From NCBI GenBank assembly GCA_910584305.1, contig CAJTZW010000004.1, forward strand, positions 1-64,000: a stretch of 64,000 nucleotides of DNA, given 5' to 3'. The stretch's first letter is position 1; the number at the start of each line of letters is the position of its first letter. Shown in pieces: positions 49,520 to 58,681 of this stretch. The notes beneath the pieces are model-generated. The model searched no databases. It was not told where the DNA came from and saw only the letters and a program-made list of their open reading frames with translations. Source of the DNA: an uncultured Bacilli bacterium. GTDB lineage: Bacteria > Bacillota_I > Bacilli_A > RF39 > UBA660. Both the position numbers and the translations under genes were made by a program.

Positions 49520-50623
49520 ATGAATAAACGTGATTATTATGAAGTTTTAGGTGTTGATAAAAATGCAAGTGAAGCAGATATAAAATCTGCCTTCCGTCGC
49601 CTTGCAAAAAAGTATCATCCAGATGTTTCTAAAGAACCAGATGCTGCTGAAAAATTTAAAGAAGCACAAGAGGCCTATGCTGTGCTATCTGATGCAGATA
49701 AGCGTAGACAATATGACCAATATGGTCACGCTGCATTTGATCAAATGGGTGGAGGAGCTGGAGGATTTGATTTCTCTGGATTCGATTTTTCTGATATCTT
49801 TGGGGATTTGTTTGGTTCTAGTTTTGGATTTGGCGGTGGAAGAGGCTCATCTTCCAGTCGTCCAAGAAAAGGTGCAGACAGCTTACTTCGAATGAATTTA
49901 ACATTTGAAGAAGCCGTATTTGGTTGCAAGAAAACAATCAATGTAAATGTATCAGAAGAATGTAGCGAATGCCATGGAAAAGGAGGGCATAATGAAAAAA
50001 TATGTCCAGATTGCCATGGAACAGGGCAACAAACAATTGAGCAAAGAACTATGTTTGGAACATTTGCAAGTCGTACCACTTGTAGTACTTGTGGTGGAAA
50101 AGGAAAAACATATGAAACAAAATGCTCTGTTTGTCGCGGAACTGGAAAAGTTAATAAAAATAAAGATATTGAACTTAAAGTACCAGCAGGTGTAGATACA
50201 GGAAATCGTCTTCGTCTTGCAGGAAAAGGGGAAGCTGGAATGAATGGAGGCTCAAATGGAGATATTTATGTAGAGTTTTCTGTAAAAGAACATCCTCTAT
50301 TTGAGCGAGATGAAAATGATATTTACGTAACACTTCCAATTACAATTACAGAAGCAGTTCTTGGGACTAAAAAAGAGGTTCCAACCCTTTATGGAAATAT
50401 CAAACTAACCATTCCTGCAGGTTCTAGCACCAATGATAAACATCGTATCAAAGGAAAAGGGGTAGAAGATGTTCAAACTGGAAGAAAAGGAGATATGTAT
50501 GTAATTATAGATGTACATATTCCAAAAAAATTATCCAAAGAACAAAAGAAACTATTTGAACAATTACATAAAACAGAATTGGATGACAGTGATAAATTTA
50601 GAAAGATAGAAAAATATTTATAA
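49520..50623 (+). CDS. dnaJ: Chaperone protein DnaJ (Hsp40)
   Basis: DnaJ delivers clients to DnaK and stimulates its ATPase. The 367 residues show the J domain (DYYEVLGVDKNASEADIKSAFRRLAKKYHPDVSKEP, HPD at about 33-35), a Gly/Phe-rich linker with GSSFGFGGGRGSSSSRPRKG, four zinc motifs (CSECHGKG, CPDCHGTG, CSTCGGKG, CSVCRGTG) and the C-terminal substrate domains. It is a type I DnaJ. GAAGGTGG precedes the ATG. It ends the heat-shock operon. Confidence 0.98.
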   Translation: MNKRDYYEVLGVDKNASEADIKSAFRRLAKKYHPDVSKEPDAAEKFKEAQEAYAVLSDADKRRQYDQYGHAAFDQMGGGAGGFDFSGFDFSDIFGDLFGSSFGFGGGRGSSSSRPRKGADSLLRMNLTFEEAVFGCKKTINVNVSEECSECHGKGGHNEKICPDCHGTGQQTIEQRTMFGTFASRTTCSTCGGKGKTYETKCSVCRGTGKVNKNKDIELKVPAGVDTGNRLRLAGKGEAGMNGGSNGDIYVEFSVKEHPLFERDENDIYVTLPITITEAVLGTKKEVPTLYGNIKLTIPAGSSTNDKHRIKGKGVEDVQTGRKGDMYVIIDVHIPKKLSKEQKKLFEQLHKTELDDSDKFRKIEKYL

Positions 50624-50642
50624 AATATTATAATCATATTTA

Positions 50643-50667
50643 AAAGCGATAAAAATTTTATCGCTTT
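50643..50667. terminator. Bidirectional terminator, dnaJ and PHP gene
   Basis: AAAGCGATAAAA and TTTTATCGCTTT flank a single A. The stop of the converging gene lies in the right arm. Confidence 0.85.
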
Positions 50668-51464
50668 ATATTTTGCATACTGATTTCACGTTTATGGAAT
50701 ACAGCATACTCATCAAATCCTAAATATTGTAATAATTGAAATACTTTATCAAAATCAGATCCCAAGTCATCTATCTTGTGAGCATCCGAACCAATTGTTA
50801 TAATAGAACCGCCTAACTCTTTATATCGTTTTAAGATTTCAATATTAGGGTGTGGTGCATAACATTTGTAACGAATCCCAGATGTATTGACTTCGATACC
50901 TTTATCTTTCCTGATTAATTCACATAAAATTGCATCTAATATTTCATTAAACTCCTTATATTCAATACTTTTATTAGCATACCCGCCATATCGTGCGATA
51001 TAATCTAAATGTCCATATACATCAAAATTTTCATATAATTGAACATTTTTTAAAACTTCCTTAAAATACTTTAAATATGATTGGCGTCTTGTAAGTCCTT
51101 CAAAAAAAGTTGCATCTTTAGATAAGTCTTTTTTACAAGTGATATGTGAAGAACCAATAATAAAATCAAAAGGATACATAGAGAGCATAGCATTAATAGT
51201 TTGTGTCTCATCAGGTTGTAATCCCACTTCAATGCCCAAATTAATTTGAATATCTTTCGTACTTTCCTGCACTTTTTGAAGTTCTTCGACATACGTAGAG
51301 ACATCCAAAGTTTTTAAATTTGTCTTAATTCCTGTATAAATGTCATAATGTTCTGTAAATGTAATTTCTTTTATATTCTTGTCTTTTGCCCCTTTTACAT
51401 ACTCATCATAAGATGAAATTCCATCGTGACTGATATTACTATGAATGTGTTGATCTATATACAT
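50658..51464 (-). CDS. PHP-domain phosphatase, HisJ/histidinol-phosphatase-like
   Basis: The 268 residues form a PHP metal-dependent phosphoesterase: MYIDQHIHSNISHDG with the first metal-binding HxH, ITFTEHYD, GIEVGLQPDE, IIGSSHITCKKD, VYGHLDYIARYGG, GIEVNTSGIR and TIGSDAHKIDDLG. This set fits HisJ-type histidinol-phosphatases. No his genes are near, so another phosphoester substrate is possible. AAGGAGGG precedes the ATG. It follows the DUF192 gene after 3 bases and is co-transcribed with it. Confidence 0.85.
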   Translation of the reverse strand: MYIDQHIHSNISHDGISSYDEYVKGAKDKNIKEITFTEHYDIYTGIKTNLKTLDVSTYVEELQKVQESTKDIQINLGIEVGLQPDETQTINAMLSMYPFDFIIGSSHITCKKDLSKDATFFEGLTRRQSYLKYFKEVLKNVQLYENFDVYGHLDYIARYGGYANKSIEYKEFNEILDAILCELIRKDKGIEVNTSGIRYKCYAPHPNIEILKRYKELGGSIITIGSDAHKIDDLGSDFDKVFQLLQYLGFDEYAVFHKREISMQNIKR

Positions 51465-51467
51465 GTT

Positions 51468-51806
51468 CTATCCCTCCTTGTTTTTAATAGTTATTATATT
51501 TTCTTGTTTTAATGTATTTATGATATTTTCATTGTGAGAAAATTCATAAGTATAGTATACATCTTTTCGTGGTAAAATGATATGGTTTGGTTTTACATTT
51601 TCATATGTATATAAAATATGGTTATTTATATCTGTCATAACCACATCAATGGATTGAAACATAAAGAAAGTGTGAATACTATTACACTTTGGAAAACAAT
51701 AAACCCAATTTTGTTTTTCTCTTTTGAAAGACATTCCGATGAGTCGCTTTATAAATGTATTGCAGTATAAAATAGGAATCTTTTTCTTCTCAAACTCTAT
51801 ATACAT
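51468..51806 (-). CDS. DUF192 family protein
   Basis: The 112 residues follow the DUF192 plan: FIKRLIGMSFKR, then the HTFFMFQSIDVVMTD core and a closing proline-turn with YTYEF. The family function is unknown. Most members have a signal peptide; this one does not. The ATG is preceded by AGGTGG; a GTG 9 bases upstream lies in that site. It shares its promoter region with the divergent pilin gene, so it may be linked to the Tad locus. Confidence 0.7.
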   Translation of the reverse strand: MYIEFEKKKIPILYCNTFIKRLIGMSFKREKQNWVYCFPKCNSIHTFFMFQSIDVVMTDINNHILYTYENVKPNHIILPRKDVYYTYEFSHNENIINTLKQENIITIKNKEG

Positions 51807-51823
51807 ATCTACCACCTAAAGTT

Positions 51824-51872
51824 ACTATATCACAATAAAAATAAATTGACAAACAACAAAAAAAAGTATAAC
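51824..51872. promoter_or_regulatory. Divergent promoters sharing one -35 box (pilin / DUF192)
   Basis: Minus strand: TTGTCA (51852-51847), 17 bases, TATAGT (51829-51824). Plus strand: TTGACA (51846-51851), 15 bases, TATAAC (51867-51872). The -35 boxes overlap in TTGACAA, the same design as at 2849-2855. Confidence 0.65.
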
Positions 51873-51912
51873 ATGGTAATAGAAGATGATAAGTAGCAGG
51901 GAGGTACTTGAT

Positions 51913-52110
51913 ATGAGAATGAACCAGAAAGGACAAGCTTTAGTAGAATATCTACTTATTATAGCTGTAATTAGTGTAGTCGTTGTAAGTATTGTAAAAT
52001 TACTTGGAGGGTATTTACACGATTCAATGGTAAAATCTTCATGTAATTTGGTTGATAAAGTATATGTAGAAGGATCAAAACCAGGGGAGGCCACCTGTGT
52101 AGATCAATAA
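51913..52110 (+). CDS. flp: Flp-type prepilin of the Tad system
   Basis: The 65-residue prepilin has a seven-residue leader MRMNQKG, cut before QALVEY, followed by one hydrophobic helix (LLIIAVISVVVVSIVKLLGG) with Glu at mature position 5, as in class III (type IVb) pilins. A short soluble end has two cysteines (SSCNLVD and EATCVDQ) that may pair. GGGAGG lies 8 bases before the ATG. It should be the main subunit of the Tad pilus; the prepilin peptidase is not in the window. Confidence 0.88.
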   Translation: MRMNQKGQALVEYLLIIAVISVVVVSIVKLLGGYLHDSMVKSSCNLVDKVYVEGSKPGEATCVDQ

Positions 52111-52117
52111 CATGTTT

Positions 52118-52143
52118 AACACGTTTATAATACGTGTTTTCTT
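52118..52143 (+). terminator. Pilin gene terminator
   Basis: AACACGT pairs with ACGTGTT over a 7-base loop, followed by TTCTTTT. It would let pilin be made in excess over the assembly genes. Confidence 0.7.
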
Positions 52144-52195
52144 TTGCACGATAAATAATCTATAATATAAAACAAAAAATATATGACAAAATTCA

Positions 52196-52224
52196 TTGTA
52201 CTACAACATATTTTTTGATATAAT
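52196..52224 (+). promoter_or_regulatory. Promoter of the Tad assembly genes
   Basis: TTGTAC and TATAAT are 17 bases apart. The predicted start near 52231 coincides with an in-frame ATG, which makes the later GTG the likelier start of the first gene. Confidence 0.75.
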
Positions 52225-52251
52225 TTTTATATGATAGAGGATGGTGATAGG

Positions 52252-52593
52252 GTGAGAAATGAGAAAGGACAAGCACTTGTCGAATTCATTTTAATTGTTC
52301 CTGTACTAGCTTTATTCATATTAGGAATGTTTGATGTTGGAAATATTATCTATAAAAAGTATCAGCTAGAAAATCAGTTAGATTATGTAGTAGACTTATA
52401 TGTAGGTGGAAAAAACACAGACATACAATCTTATTTATATAAAGAAAAAATAACAATGAATACTACTATGGATAATTCATATACTACCATTACTCTTTCA
52501 AAAGAGATATCTTTTGTAACACCGGGTGCTAGTAAATTATTTGGTTCGGCGTATTCTATTGAAGCAGAAAGGACGATTGCTAGTGAATCGTAA
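52252..52593 (+). CDS. tadE: TadE-like pseudopilin
   Basis: The 113-residue protein begins MRNEKGQALVEFILIVPVLA, the TadE pattern: leader, cleavage before QALVEF and a hydrophobic helix (about residues 10-28). A small outer domain of about 80 residues follows. It should be a minor pilin needed for Tad pilus assembly. The GTG start with GAGGATGGTGAT upstream is preferred. The ATG 21 bases earlier would lie at the transcription start and be leaderless. The 3' end overlaps the next gene by 11 bases. Confidence 0.8.
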   Translation: MRNEKGQALVEFILIVPVLALFILGMFDVGNIIYKKYQLENQLDYVVDLYVGGKNTDIQSYLYKEKITMNTTMDNSYTTITLSKEISFVTPGASKLFGSAYSIEAERTIASES

Positions 52594-52960
52594 AGGTCAA
52601 GTACTAGCATTATTCGCACTATTATTACCACTAATCCTTATGTGTGTGGCACTTATTATTGATACTGGATTTTTATATATAGAAAAACGACATGTAGATG
52701 CAGTGGTAAAAGACGTAGTAGCATATGGAACCGAAAAAATGGATAGTATTACAGAAGAAGAATTATATGAGTTGTTAGAGAAAAATATAGAAAATATTGA
52801 AGAGAAAAAGATTGTTAAAAAAGATGGAATACTTAGAATTGATGTTTCATTGCAGAAAAAGAGCATATTTTCATTTATTTTTGGAAAAAAGCGATATGAA
52901 ATAGAATCAGTTTATAAAGGAATGGTAGAACAAGATTCTATTAGGATAGTGAGGGGATAG
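52583..52960 (+). CDS. Second TadE/TadG-like pseudopilin
   Basis: The 125 residues begin MNRKGQVLALFALLLPLIL with the same leader plan but without the Glu after GQ, then a hydrophobic helix to about residue 28 (VALIIDTGFLYIEKRHVDAVVKD) as in TadE/TadG pseudopilins. The outer part is helical and acidic. The GTG start has AAAGGA 9 bases upstream, inside tadE. It is much shorter than classical TadG and lacks a von Willebrand-type domain. Confidence 0.7.
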   Translation: MNRKGQVLALFALLLPLILMCVALIIDTGFLYIEKRHVDAVVKDVVAYGTEKMDSITEEELYELLEKNIENIEEKKIVKKDGILRIDVSLQKKSIFSFIFGKKRYEIESVYKGMVEQDSIRIVRG

Positions 52961-52961
52961 A

Positions 52962-53747
52962 ATGGCACTAAAACAAGCAAAAGTCTTTTTAATTACATCA
53001 GTAAAAGGTGGCGTTGGTAAAACTACAACTGCCCTAAATTTAGCAGGGATGTACCAAAAGAAAAATCTACAAACACTTCTTTTAGATTTAGATGTATATG
53101 GTGGTAGTGTTGCAGCCTCCTTGAATCTAAAATATGAAAATGATTTATTTGATGCAATGGATGATTTAAATAATAATCGTTTTAATTCTTTAGAAAATTA
53201 TATAGTGAATTATACAAATAAGTTGGATGTTTTACCTGCACCAAAGGACCCTCGGTTGGCAGGGAAAATGAGTAGTAAATTTTTACATGTTATTCTATCA
53301 AAAGCCAAACTAAAATATGATGTAATCATTATTGATACAAATTATTTTTTAGGAGACCTAAATCTAATTGCCATGGATGCAAGTGATGAAATTTTATATA
53401 TTGTATCCAATGATCCAATGGATTTAAAAAATATGAGATCGATGGTTTCTATTTATAGTGATATGGATAAAGATAATTATAAAGTGATCTTAAACGAATC
53501 TATTAATAAATTACGAAATTATTTTACAGTGTATGATATGAAACATATTATGAATCATTCCATCAATTATACCATCCCATCCTCATTTTATATACGTAAC
53601 ATCGAGAAATATGTATTAGAGGGCAAAATCTTAACATTAGATAAAAAAGTATGTTCTTCTCATAAAAAGGCAATCGCGAATTTTGAAAAACTAGCTGAAT
53701 CTTTATTAAATGATAAAAAGAAAAATAAGGTAAAAGAAGAACAGTAA
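52962..53747 (+). CDS. tadZ: TadZ/CpaE-like ParA-family ATPase
   Basis: TadZ positions the Tad machine. The 261 residues show a deviant Walker A KGGVGKTTTALNLAG at residues 15-29, LLLDLDVYGGSVAASL with the Asp of switch I, and VIIIDTNYFLGDLNLIAM as Walker B. There is no N-terminal receiver-like domain, unlike many CpaE proteins. GAGGGGAT precedes the ATG, 1 base after the previous stop. It is followed by tadA. Confidence 0.85.
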   Translation: MALKQAKVFLITSVKGGVGKTTTALNLAGMYQKKNLQTLLLDLDVYGGSVAASLNLKYENDLFDAMDDLNNNRFNSLENYIVNYTNKLDVLPAPKDPRLAGKMSSKFLHVILSKAKLKYDVIIIDTNYFLGDLNLIAMDASDEILYIVSNDPMDLKNMRSMVSIYSDMDKDNYKVILNESINKLRNYFTVYDMKHIMNHSINYTIPSSFYIRNIEKYVLEGKILTLDKKVCSSHKKAIANFEKLAESLLNDKKKNKVKEEQ

Positions 53748-53759
53748 GGAGAGATACCT

Positions 53760-55091
53760 GTGGCAAATAAAAAGTTTGTAGAAGAATTTAATGTAAAAAT
53801 GGATATTTCTGACATTGAACAAGTAAGTGATTATGAGACGTTTCAAAATAAGGCCTTGTTAGATGAATTACGAAATAAGATTATTCAAAACTTAATTGAT
53901 AATAATATTACTAAAACAGGAAATATGGATGATTTTATTAAGGAACAGATTTCAAAAACATTAGAAGGCTATGATTTAACCAATATTGAAAGAAGTTATA
54001 TTTACAACTTAATTGATAATGAAATCAATGGATATGGCCCAATTACTGAACTTTTAGATGATAAGGATATTACTGAAATTATGGTAAATGGGAAAAATGA
54101 GGTGTATATTGAATTAGATGGTCGTGTTGTAAAAGACGATAGTATCTCATTTATCAATGATGATCATATTATTCGTACGATTCAAAGATTGATACAACCT
54201 CTTGGAAGAACTATTGATACTGCCAATCCTATGGTTGATGCAAGACTTATAGATGGCTCTAGATTAAACGCAGTAATTCCCCCTTTATCGTTAAAGGGCC
54301 CCGTTATGACAATTCGTAAGTTTAAAGAAGAACTGGCAAATATCGATGATTTTCTTCGCACAGGGACATTAACGCCTTATATGGCGAGATTTTTAGAGGC
54401 TTGTGTGCAAGCAAAGTTAAATATTATTATCTGTGGGGGAACAGGTAGTGGTAAAACAACACTTTTAAATGTATTATCTTCTTTTATTGGACCAGAAGAA
54501 AGAATTATTACTATCGAAGATGCTGCCGAACTTAAGTTAGAACAAGAACATGTAATTTCCTTAGAGACCCGTCTTACTAACTACGAGGGGGAAGGGGAGA
54601 TTACGATACGAGATTTGGTTATCAATTCGCTTCGTATGAGACCTGACCGTATTATTGTTGGAGAAGTTCGTGGAAAAGAAGCTTTCGATATGTTACAAGC
54701 CATGAATACAGGACACAGTGGTTCGTTGACAACTATGCATGCCAACTCCCCAATGGATGCTTTAAATCGTTTGGAAACAATGGTTCTAATGGCAGGAATG
54801 GAAATACCCATTCCAGCGATTCGCGAATACATAGAAAATGCAATTGATATTGTTGTCAATGTACAACGACTAAGTGATGGGAAACGTAAAATTACCAGTA
54901 TTGCAGAAGTAGCTGGATTTAATGGAGATACGATTGAATTAAAAGAAATATTCGCATTTAAGCAAACAGGACTTCTTGACAATAAAGAAGTGAATGGTGA
55001 ATTTTTATTAAATGATTATGTACCTGCTGTGTACGATAAAATCGTATCGCAAGGAATAGATACGTTAAAAGATATATTTGAATCGAGGTGA
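53760..55091 (+). CDS. tadA: Tad secretion ATPase TadA/CpaF
   Basis: TadA is the hexameric motor for pilus extension and retraction. The 443 residues match the CpaF family: YGPITELLDDKDITEIMVNG, LIDGSRLNAVIPPLSLKGPVMTIRKF, Walker A IICGGTGSGKTTLLN (near residue 231), the Asp box ITIEDAAELKL, the Walker B RPDRIIVGEVRGKEAFDMLQAMNTGHSGSLTTMHANSP and the His box. The GTG start has AAGGAGAGAT upstream. The stop overlaps the ribosome site of tadB. Confidence 0.96.
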   Translation: MANKKFVEEFNVKMDISDIEQVSDYETFQNKALLDELRNKIIQNLIDNNITKTGNMDDFIKEQISKTLEGYDLTNIERSYIYNLIDNEINGYGPITELLDDKDITEIMVNGKNEVYIELDGRVVKDDSISFINDDHIIRTIQRLIQPLGRTIDTANPMVDARLIDGSRLNAVIPPLSLKGPVMTIRKFKEELANIDDFLRTGTLTPYMARFLEACVQAKLNIIICGGTGSGKTTLLNVLSSFIGPEERIITIEDAAELKLEQEHVISLETRLTNYEGEGEITIRDLVINSLRMRPDRIIVGEVRGKEAFDMLQAMNTGHSGSLTTMHANSPMDALNRLETMVLMAGMEIPIPAIREYIENAIDIVVNVQRLSDGKRKITSIAEVAGFNGDTIELKEIFAFKQTGLLDNKEVNGEFLLNDYVPAVYDKIVSQGIDTLKDIFESR

Positions 55092-55096
55092 GAGTT

Positions 55097-56611
55097 ATGG
55101 AAACAGGATTTGATATATATGAAATGCCTTTAACAAATGAAGAAATAAGTATAATATATACCCCATCTATACAGGCAAGGGCTTATACTTATCAAATCAT
55201 AAAAGATGGAGAAGTATATGAAACATACACTATACCATCTGCAACAGCTAGCCAAATTCATTTATATGAATCAGGAATTTATCAAATCACTGTTACTGTA
55301 ACAGACAGGTATAATCGGAAAACAGAAGAAGCAAGTGGTAGGTATATACTTGATTTAGGTGAACCTACAATTACATGCTCAAGTCCTGTGATTACAATGT
55401 ACCAAACAAAAAATAAAAAAGACATTGAGAATGAAGTTTTAAATACTTGTAAAGCAATCGATGCAGTAGAAGGGGATATTACCTCTGCATTACAAATAAA
55501 TGTGGAATCACTTGATTCGGAAAAGATAGGTTTACAAAAATTAACGCTTTCTGTAAGTGATACAGCTGGAAATATTGCTACACAAAACATTAATTTAAAT
55601 ATTAGAAAAGACAATACAACATTGCTTTTCGGCTTTCAAATTGGCCTTGTTTGTATTGCTTTAATTTGTTTATATCGATTTATCAAGTACAGAAAAAGTG
55701 TTGCGTTAGAAAAACGCCTTTCTAAATATTCCGTAGAGGCGGTCTATGATAGAAGAGTATCTATATTGGATGCAATAACAAAACAATATATAGATATGAT
55801 TAACCGTATTTCACATGGTTTATCAAAATCGAAAATGCTAGTACACCGTAGTAAGCGATATGAAAAATACATTGCTTTATATAAAGGATTATATAAAGAC
55901 AAAATGGATTTTATCAGTGTAAAAATTGTAGTAGCATGTTTGATTGTAGCTATTGCCATTTTTGCCAAAACAATCCAATTTGAGGTACTACATTTATATG
56001 AGATATTTTTACCATTAATATTTGGATATATTCTACCAGACCTTATCTTTATCACAAAGTATAAGTTACACCGCAATCAAATTGAGAATGATTTATTACA
56101 AGCTATTATTATTATGAACAATGCTTTTAAATCAGGAAGAAGCATTACACAAGCGATTGAACTCGTTACAAAGGAACTGGAAGGTCCAATTGCAGAAGAA
56201 TTTAAAAAGATGCATTTAGAGATTTCATTTGGTCTTTCGATCGAAGTAGTTTTTAAAAGATTCTCTGAACGTATTGGGTTAGAAGAGGTTACCTATTTAA
56301 CAGCTTCTCTATCCATTTTAAATAAAACAGGAGGAAATATTATTAAGGTGTTTACTTCTATTGAAAAAACTTTATTTAATAAAAAGAAACTTAAACTAGA
56401 GTTACTTTCTTTAACTGGAAGTTCTAAAATCATCGTATATATGTTAATAGCGATTCCAATTTTATTTGTTGTACTGATTAGTGTTATTAGTCCAACATAT
56501 TTTACACCAATGGTAACAACTCCAATTGGATGGATATTAACTGGAATTATTTTAGTCATCTATATTTTATATATTATATGTGTCCAAAAAATTATGAAGG
56601 TAAGGATGTGA
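55097..56611 (+). CDS. tadB: TadB platform protein with extra N-terminal Ig-like domains
   Basis: The last 270 or so residues of this 504-residue protein are TadB: membrane helices near 275-295, the type II secretion F domain (QIENDLLQAIIIMNNAFKSGRSITQAIELV), and two helices at the end. The first 180 residues are not TadB. They look like two beta-sandwich domains; the second has the bacterial Ig-like pattern (AVEGDITSALQINVES, KIGLQKLTLSVSDTAGNIATQ). A membrane helix (about 182-201) followed by RFIKYRKS puts them outside. GAGGTGA precedes the ATG. Confidence 0.85.
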   Translation: METGFDIYEMPLTNEEISIIYTPSIQARAYTYQIIKDGEVYETYTIPSATASQIHLYESGIYQITVTVTDRYNRKTEEASGRYILDLGEPTITCSSPVITMYQTKNKKDIENEVLNTCKAIDAVEGDITSALQINVESLDSEKIGLQKLTLSVSDTAGNIATQNINLNIRKDNTTLLFGFQIGLVCIALICLYRFIKYRKSVALEKRLSKYSVEAVYDRRVSILDAITKQYIDMINRISHGLSKSKMLVHRSKRYEKYIALYKGLYKDKMDFISVKIVVACLIVAIAIFAKTIQFEVLHLYEIFLPLIFGYILPDLIFITKYKLHRNQIENDLLQAIIIMNNAFKSGRSITQAIELVTKELEGPIAEEFKKMHLEISFGLSIEVVFKRFSERIGLEEVTYLTASLSILNKTGGNIIKVFTSIEKTLFNKKKLKLELLSLTGSSKIIVYMLIAIPILFVVLISVISPTYFTPMVTTPIGWILTGIILVIYILYIICVQKIMKVRM

Positions 56612-56615
56612 GAGC

Positions 56616-57314
56616 ATGAATCATAGCCTCATACGAAAAATTTATAGACAGAAAGACATTGAGAGAATACAAAATAAGTTATTATTGCTTGGAAGCGAAA
56701 AGAAACAAACACCAGAGCATTATTTGAATATTCGTATTTGCACTACTGTACTCGTATTTCTTTGTATATTATATACTGAGAATTTAGGTTATATAGTAGC
56801 GCCTCTCATAGCTATATTATATTATTATGGTTTTTACTATGTAACACTTTTACATCCTATCAAGGAAAGGGGTAAAAAACTTGATAGGGAAGCATTACAT
56901 TTTTTTGAGATTTTAACACTTACATTAGAATCAGGAAGAAATTTAGAAAACTCCCTTGAGATTACTGTCTGTAATGTAGATTCCGAACTATCCAGTGAAT
57001 TTAAAAAAGCCTTATTTGAAACAAAATTTGGGAAGACACTAATAGAAGCATTAGAAGATATGAAAAATAGAATTCCATCAGAAACAATTAATAACATTAT
57101 TTTGAATATTACACAAACAGATGTATTTGGAAATAGTATACTAGAAACAATGTATAATCAAATTGAATTTTTACGCGATAAACAGATATTAGAAATTAAG
57201 GGGCAAATCAATAAGATACCAAACAAAATCAGTATTATATCCGTTTTATTTATTGTACCACTGATTTTGTTATTGGTACTAGGGCCAGTATTGTTACAAT
57301 TTTTAGGGGAATAA
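56616..57314 (+). CDS. tadC: TadC platform protein
   Basis: The 232 residues hold membrane helices near 45-85, a type II secretion F domain (REALHFFEILTLTLESGRNLENSLEIT, then SEFKKALFETKFGKTLIEALEDMKNRIPSETINNIILNI) and a final helix pair (ISVLFIVPLILLLVLGPVLLQFL). With TadB it forms the inner-membrane base on which TadA works. The start is 4 bases after tadB. murC follows after 13 bases with no terminator, so the operon may continue. Confidence 0.88.
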   Translation: MNHSLIRKIYRQKDIERIQNKLLLLGSEKKQTPEHYLNIRICTTVLVFLCILYTENLGYIVAPLIAILYYYGFYYVTLLHPIKERGKKLDREALHFFEILTLTLESGRNLENSLEITVCNVDSELSSEFKKALFETKFGKTLIEALEDMKNRIPSETINNIILNITQTDVFGNSILETMYNQIEFLRDKQILEIKGQINKIPNKISIISVLFIVPLILLLVLGPVLLQFLGE

Positions 57315-57327
57315 AGGAGAGATATGT

Positions 57328-58644
57328 ATGTATCATTTTATAGGAATTAAAGGGTCAGGTATGAGTGCGCTAGCACAAATTATGAAAGAATTAGGATACA
57401 ATGTTCAAGGAAGCGATGTAGAAAAGTACTTTTTTACGGAAGATGGTCTTCATAATTTAAATATTCCCATTCTACCATTCGATGAAAATAATATTCAAGA
57501 AGGCATGAAAATCGTAAGAGGTGCAAGTTTTCATGAAGAACATCCAGAAGTAAAAAGAGCTATGGAACTTGACCTTAATATATATAGTTATGCTGAAATG
57601 GTTGGAAGTTTAACTCGCAAATTTAAAACAATCTGTGTTGCAGGATGTCATGGAAAAACAACAACAACAGCAATGCTTTCTCATACATTAAATGAAATTA
57701 AAGGAGCCAACTACTTAATTGGAGATGGAACAGGATATGCAAGTAAAGAGAATGAATATTTTGTTTTAGAAGCGTGTGAATATAGAAGACATTTTCTGGC
57801 TTATACACCAGATTATGCGATTATTACCAATATCGATTTAGATCATGTAGATTACTTTAAAGACATTGATGATGTAATCAGTGCATATGAGGAATACGCT
57901 AACAAAGCAGAAAAGATGATAATTGCTTGTGGAGATGATCCATATACACATAGTTTGGATGTTGTAAAACCTATTTTCTATTATGGATTAGATGATGATA
58001 ATGATATCCAAGCAACCAATGTCCAATATAAAAAAGATGGTATTAGTTTTGAAGTTACGATTGAAGGAAATTATTATGGTTTTTTTGACCTTCCAATTTA
58101 TGGAAAACATATGCTTTTAGATGCACTTGCAGTGATTGCAACATGTTACTATGAGCGAATTGAAGCGAGAGACCTTGCTAAATCATTGAAAACATTTGAA
58201 GGTGCCAAACGTCGTTTTCAAGAAACAATTATTGGAAATAATATTATCATAGATGATTATGCACATCACCCAAATGAAGTAAAAGCAACTTTAAAGGCGG
58301 TCAAACAAAAGTATCCAGAGAAAAGGATTGTGACTGTATTTCAACCCCACACGTTTACAAGAACGCAGGAATTTGCCCAAGATTTAATAAATGTGATGAG
58401 TGATGTAGAAAAAGCCTACATCATGGATATTCATCCATCAAGAGAAAAGCAAGAGGATTATCCAGAAATTACTTCAGACATAATTATAAATAATCTTCCA
58501 AATGGAGAACATATAACAATGAAAGACGCCTCCAAATTTGAAAATATTGAAGATACAGTAATAGTATTTATGAGTCCAAATGATTTATCTGTCCTAGAGA
58601 ATGAAGTAATAGAATTGTTAGAAAATAAATTAAATGAAATATAG
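57328..58644 (+). CDS. murC: UDP-N-acetylmuramate-L-alanine ligase
   Basis: MurC adds L-Ala to UDP-MurNAc, the first peptide step of peptidoglycan synthesis. The 438 residues show FIGIKGSGMSALAQIM (family GIGGxGM, here with Lys), the ATP loop in CVAGCHGKTTTTAMLSH, DLDHVDYF, and FEGAKRRFQE and DDYAHHPNEVKATL in the C-terminal domains. AAAGGAGAG precedes the ATG. An overlapping ATG four bases earlier is out of frame. It lies right after the Tad genes. Confidence 0.94.
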   Translation: MYHFIGIKGSGMSALAQIMKELGYNVQGSDVEKYFFTEDGLHNLNIPILPFDENNIQEGMKIVRGASFHEEHPEVKRAMELDLNIYSYAEMVGSLTRKFKTICVAGCHGKTTTTAMLSHTLNEIKGANYLIGDGTGYASKENEYFVLEACEYRRHFLAYTPDYAIITNIDLDHVDYFKDIDDVISAYEEYANKAEKMIIACGDDPYTHSLDVVKPIFYYGLDDDNDIQATNVQYKKDGISFEVTIEGNYYGFFDLPIYGKHMLLDALAVIATCYYERIEARDLAKSLKTFEGAKRRFQETIIGNNIIIDDYAHHPNEVKATLKAVKQKYPEKRIVTVFQPHTFTRTQEFAQDLINVMSDVEKAYIMDIHPSREKQEDYPEITSDIIINNLPNGEHITMKDASKFENIEDTVIVFMSPNDLSVLENEVIELLENKLNEI

Positions 58645-58664
58645 AATCCTCTATATTTCATTTT
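58632..58664 (+). terminator. murC terminator
   Basis: AAATGAAATATAGA-ATCC-TCTATATTTCATTT (14-bp stem) contains the murC stop and is followed by one more T. Confidence 0.75.
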
Positions 58665-58681
58665 ATATAGGAGGGTTGGAA

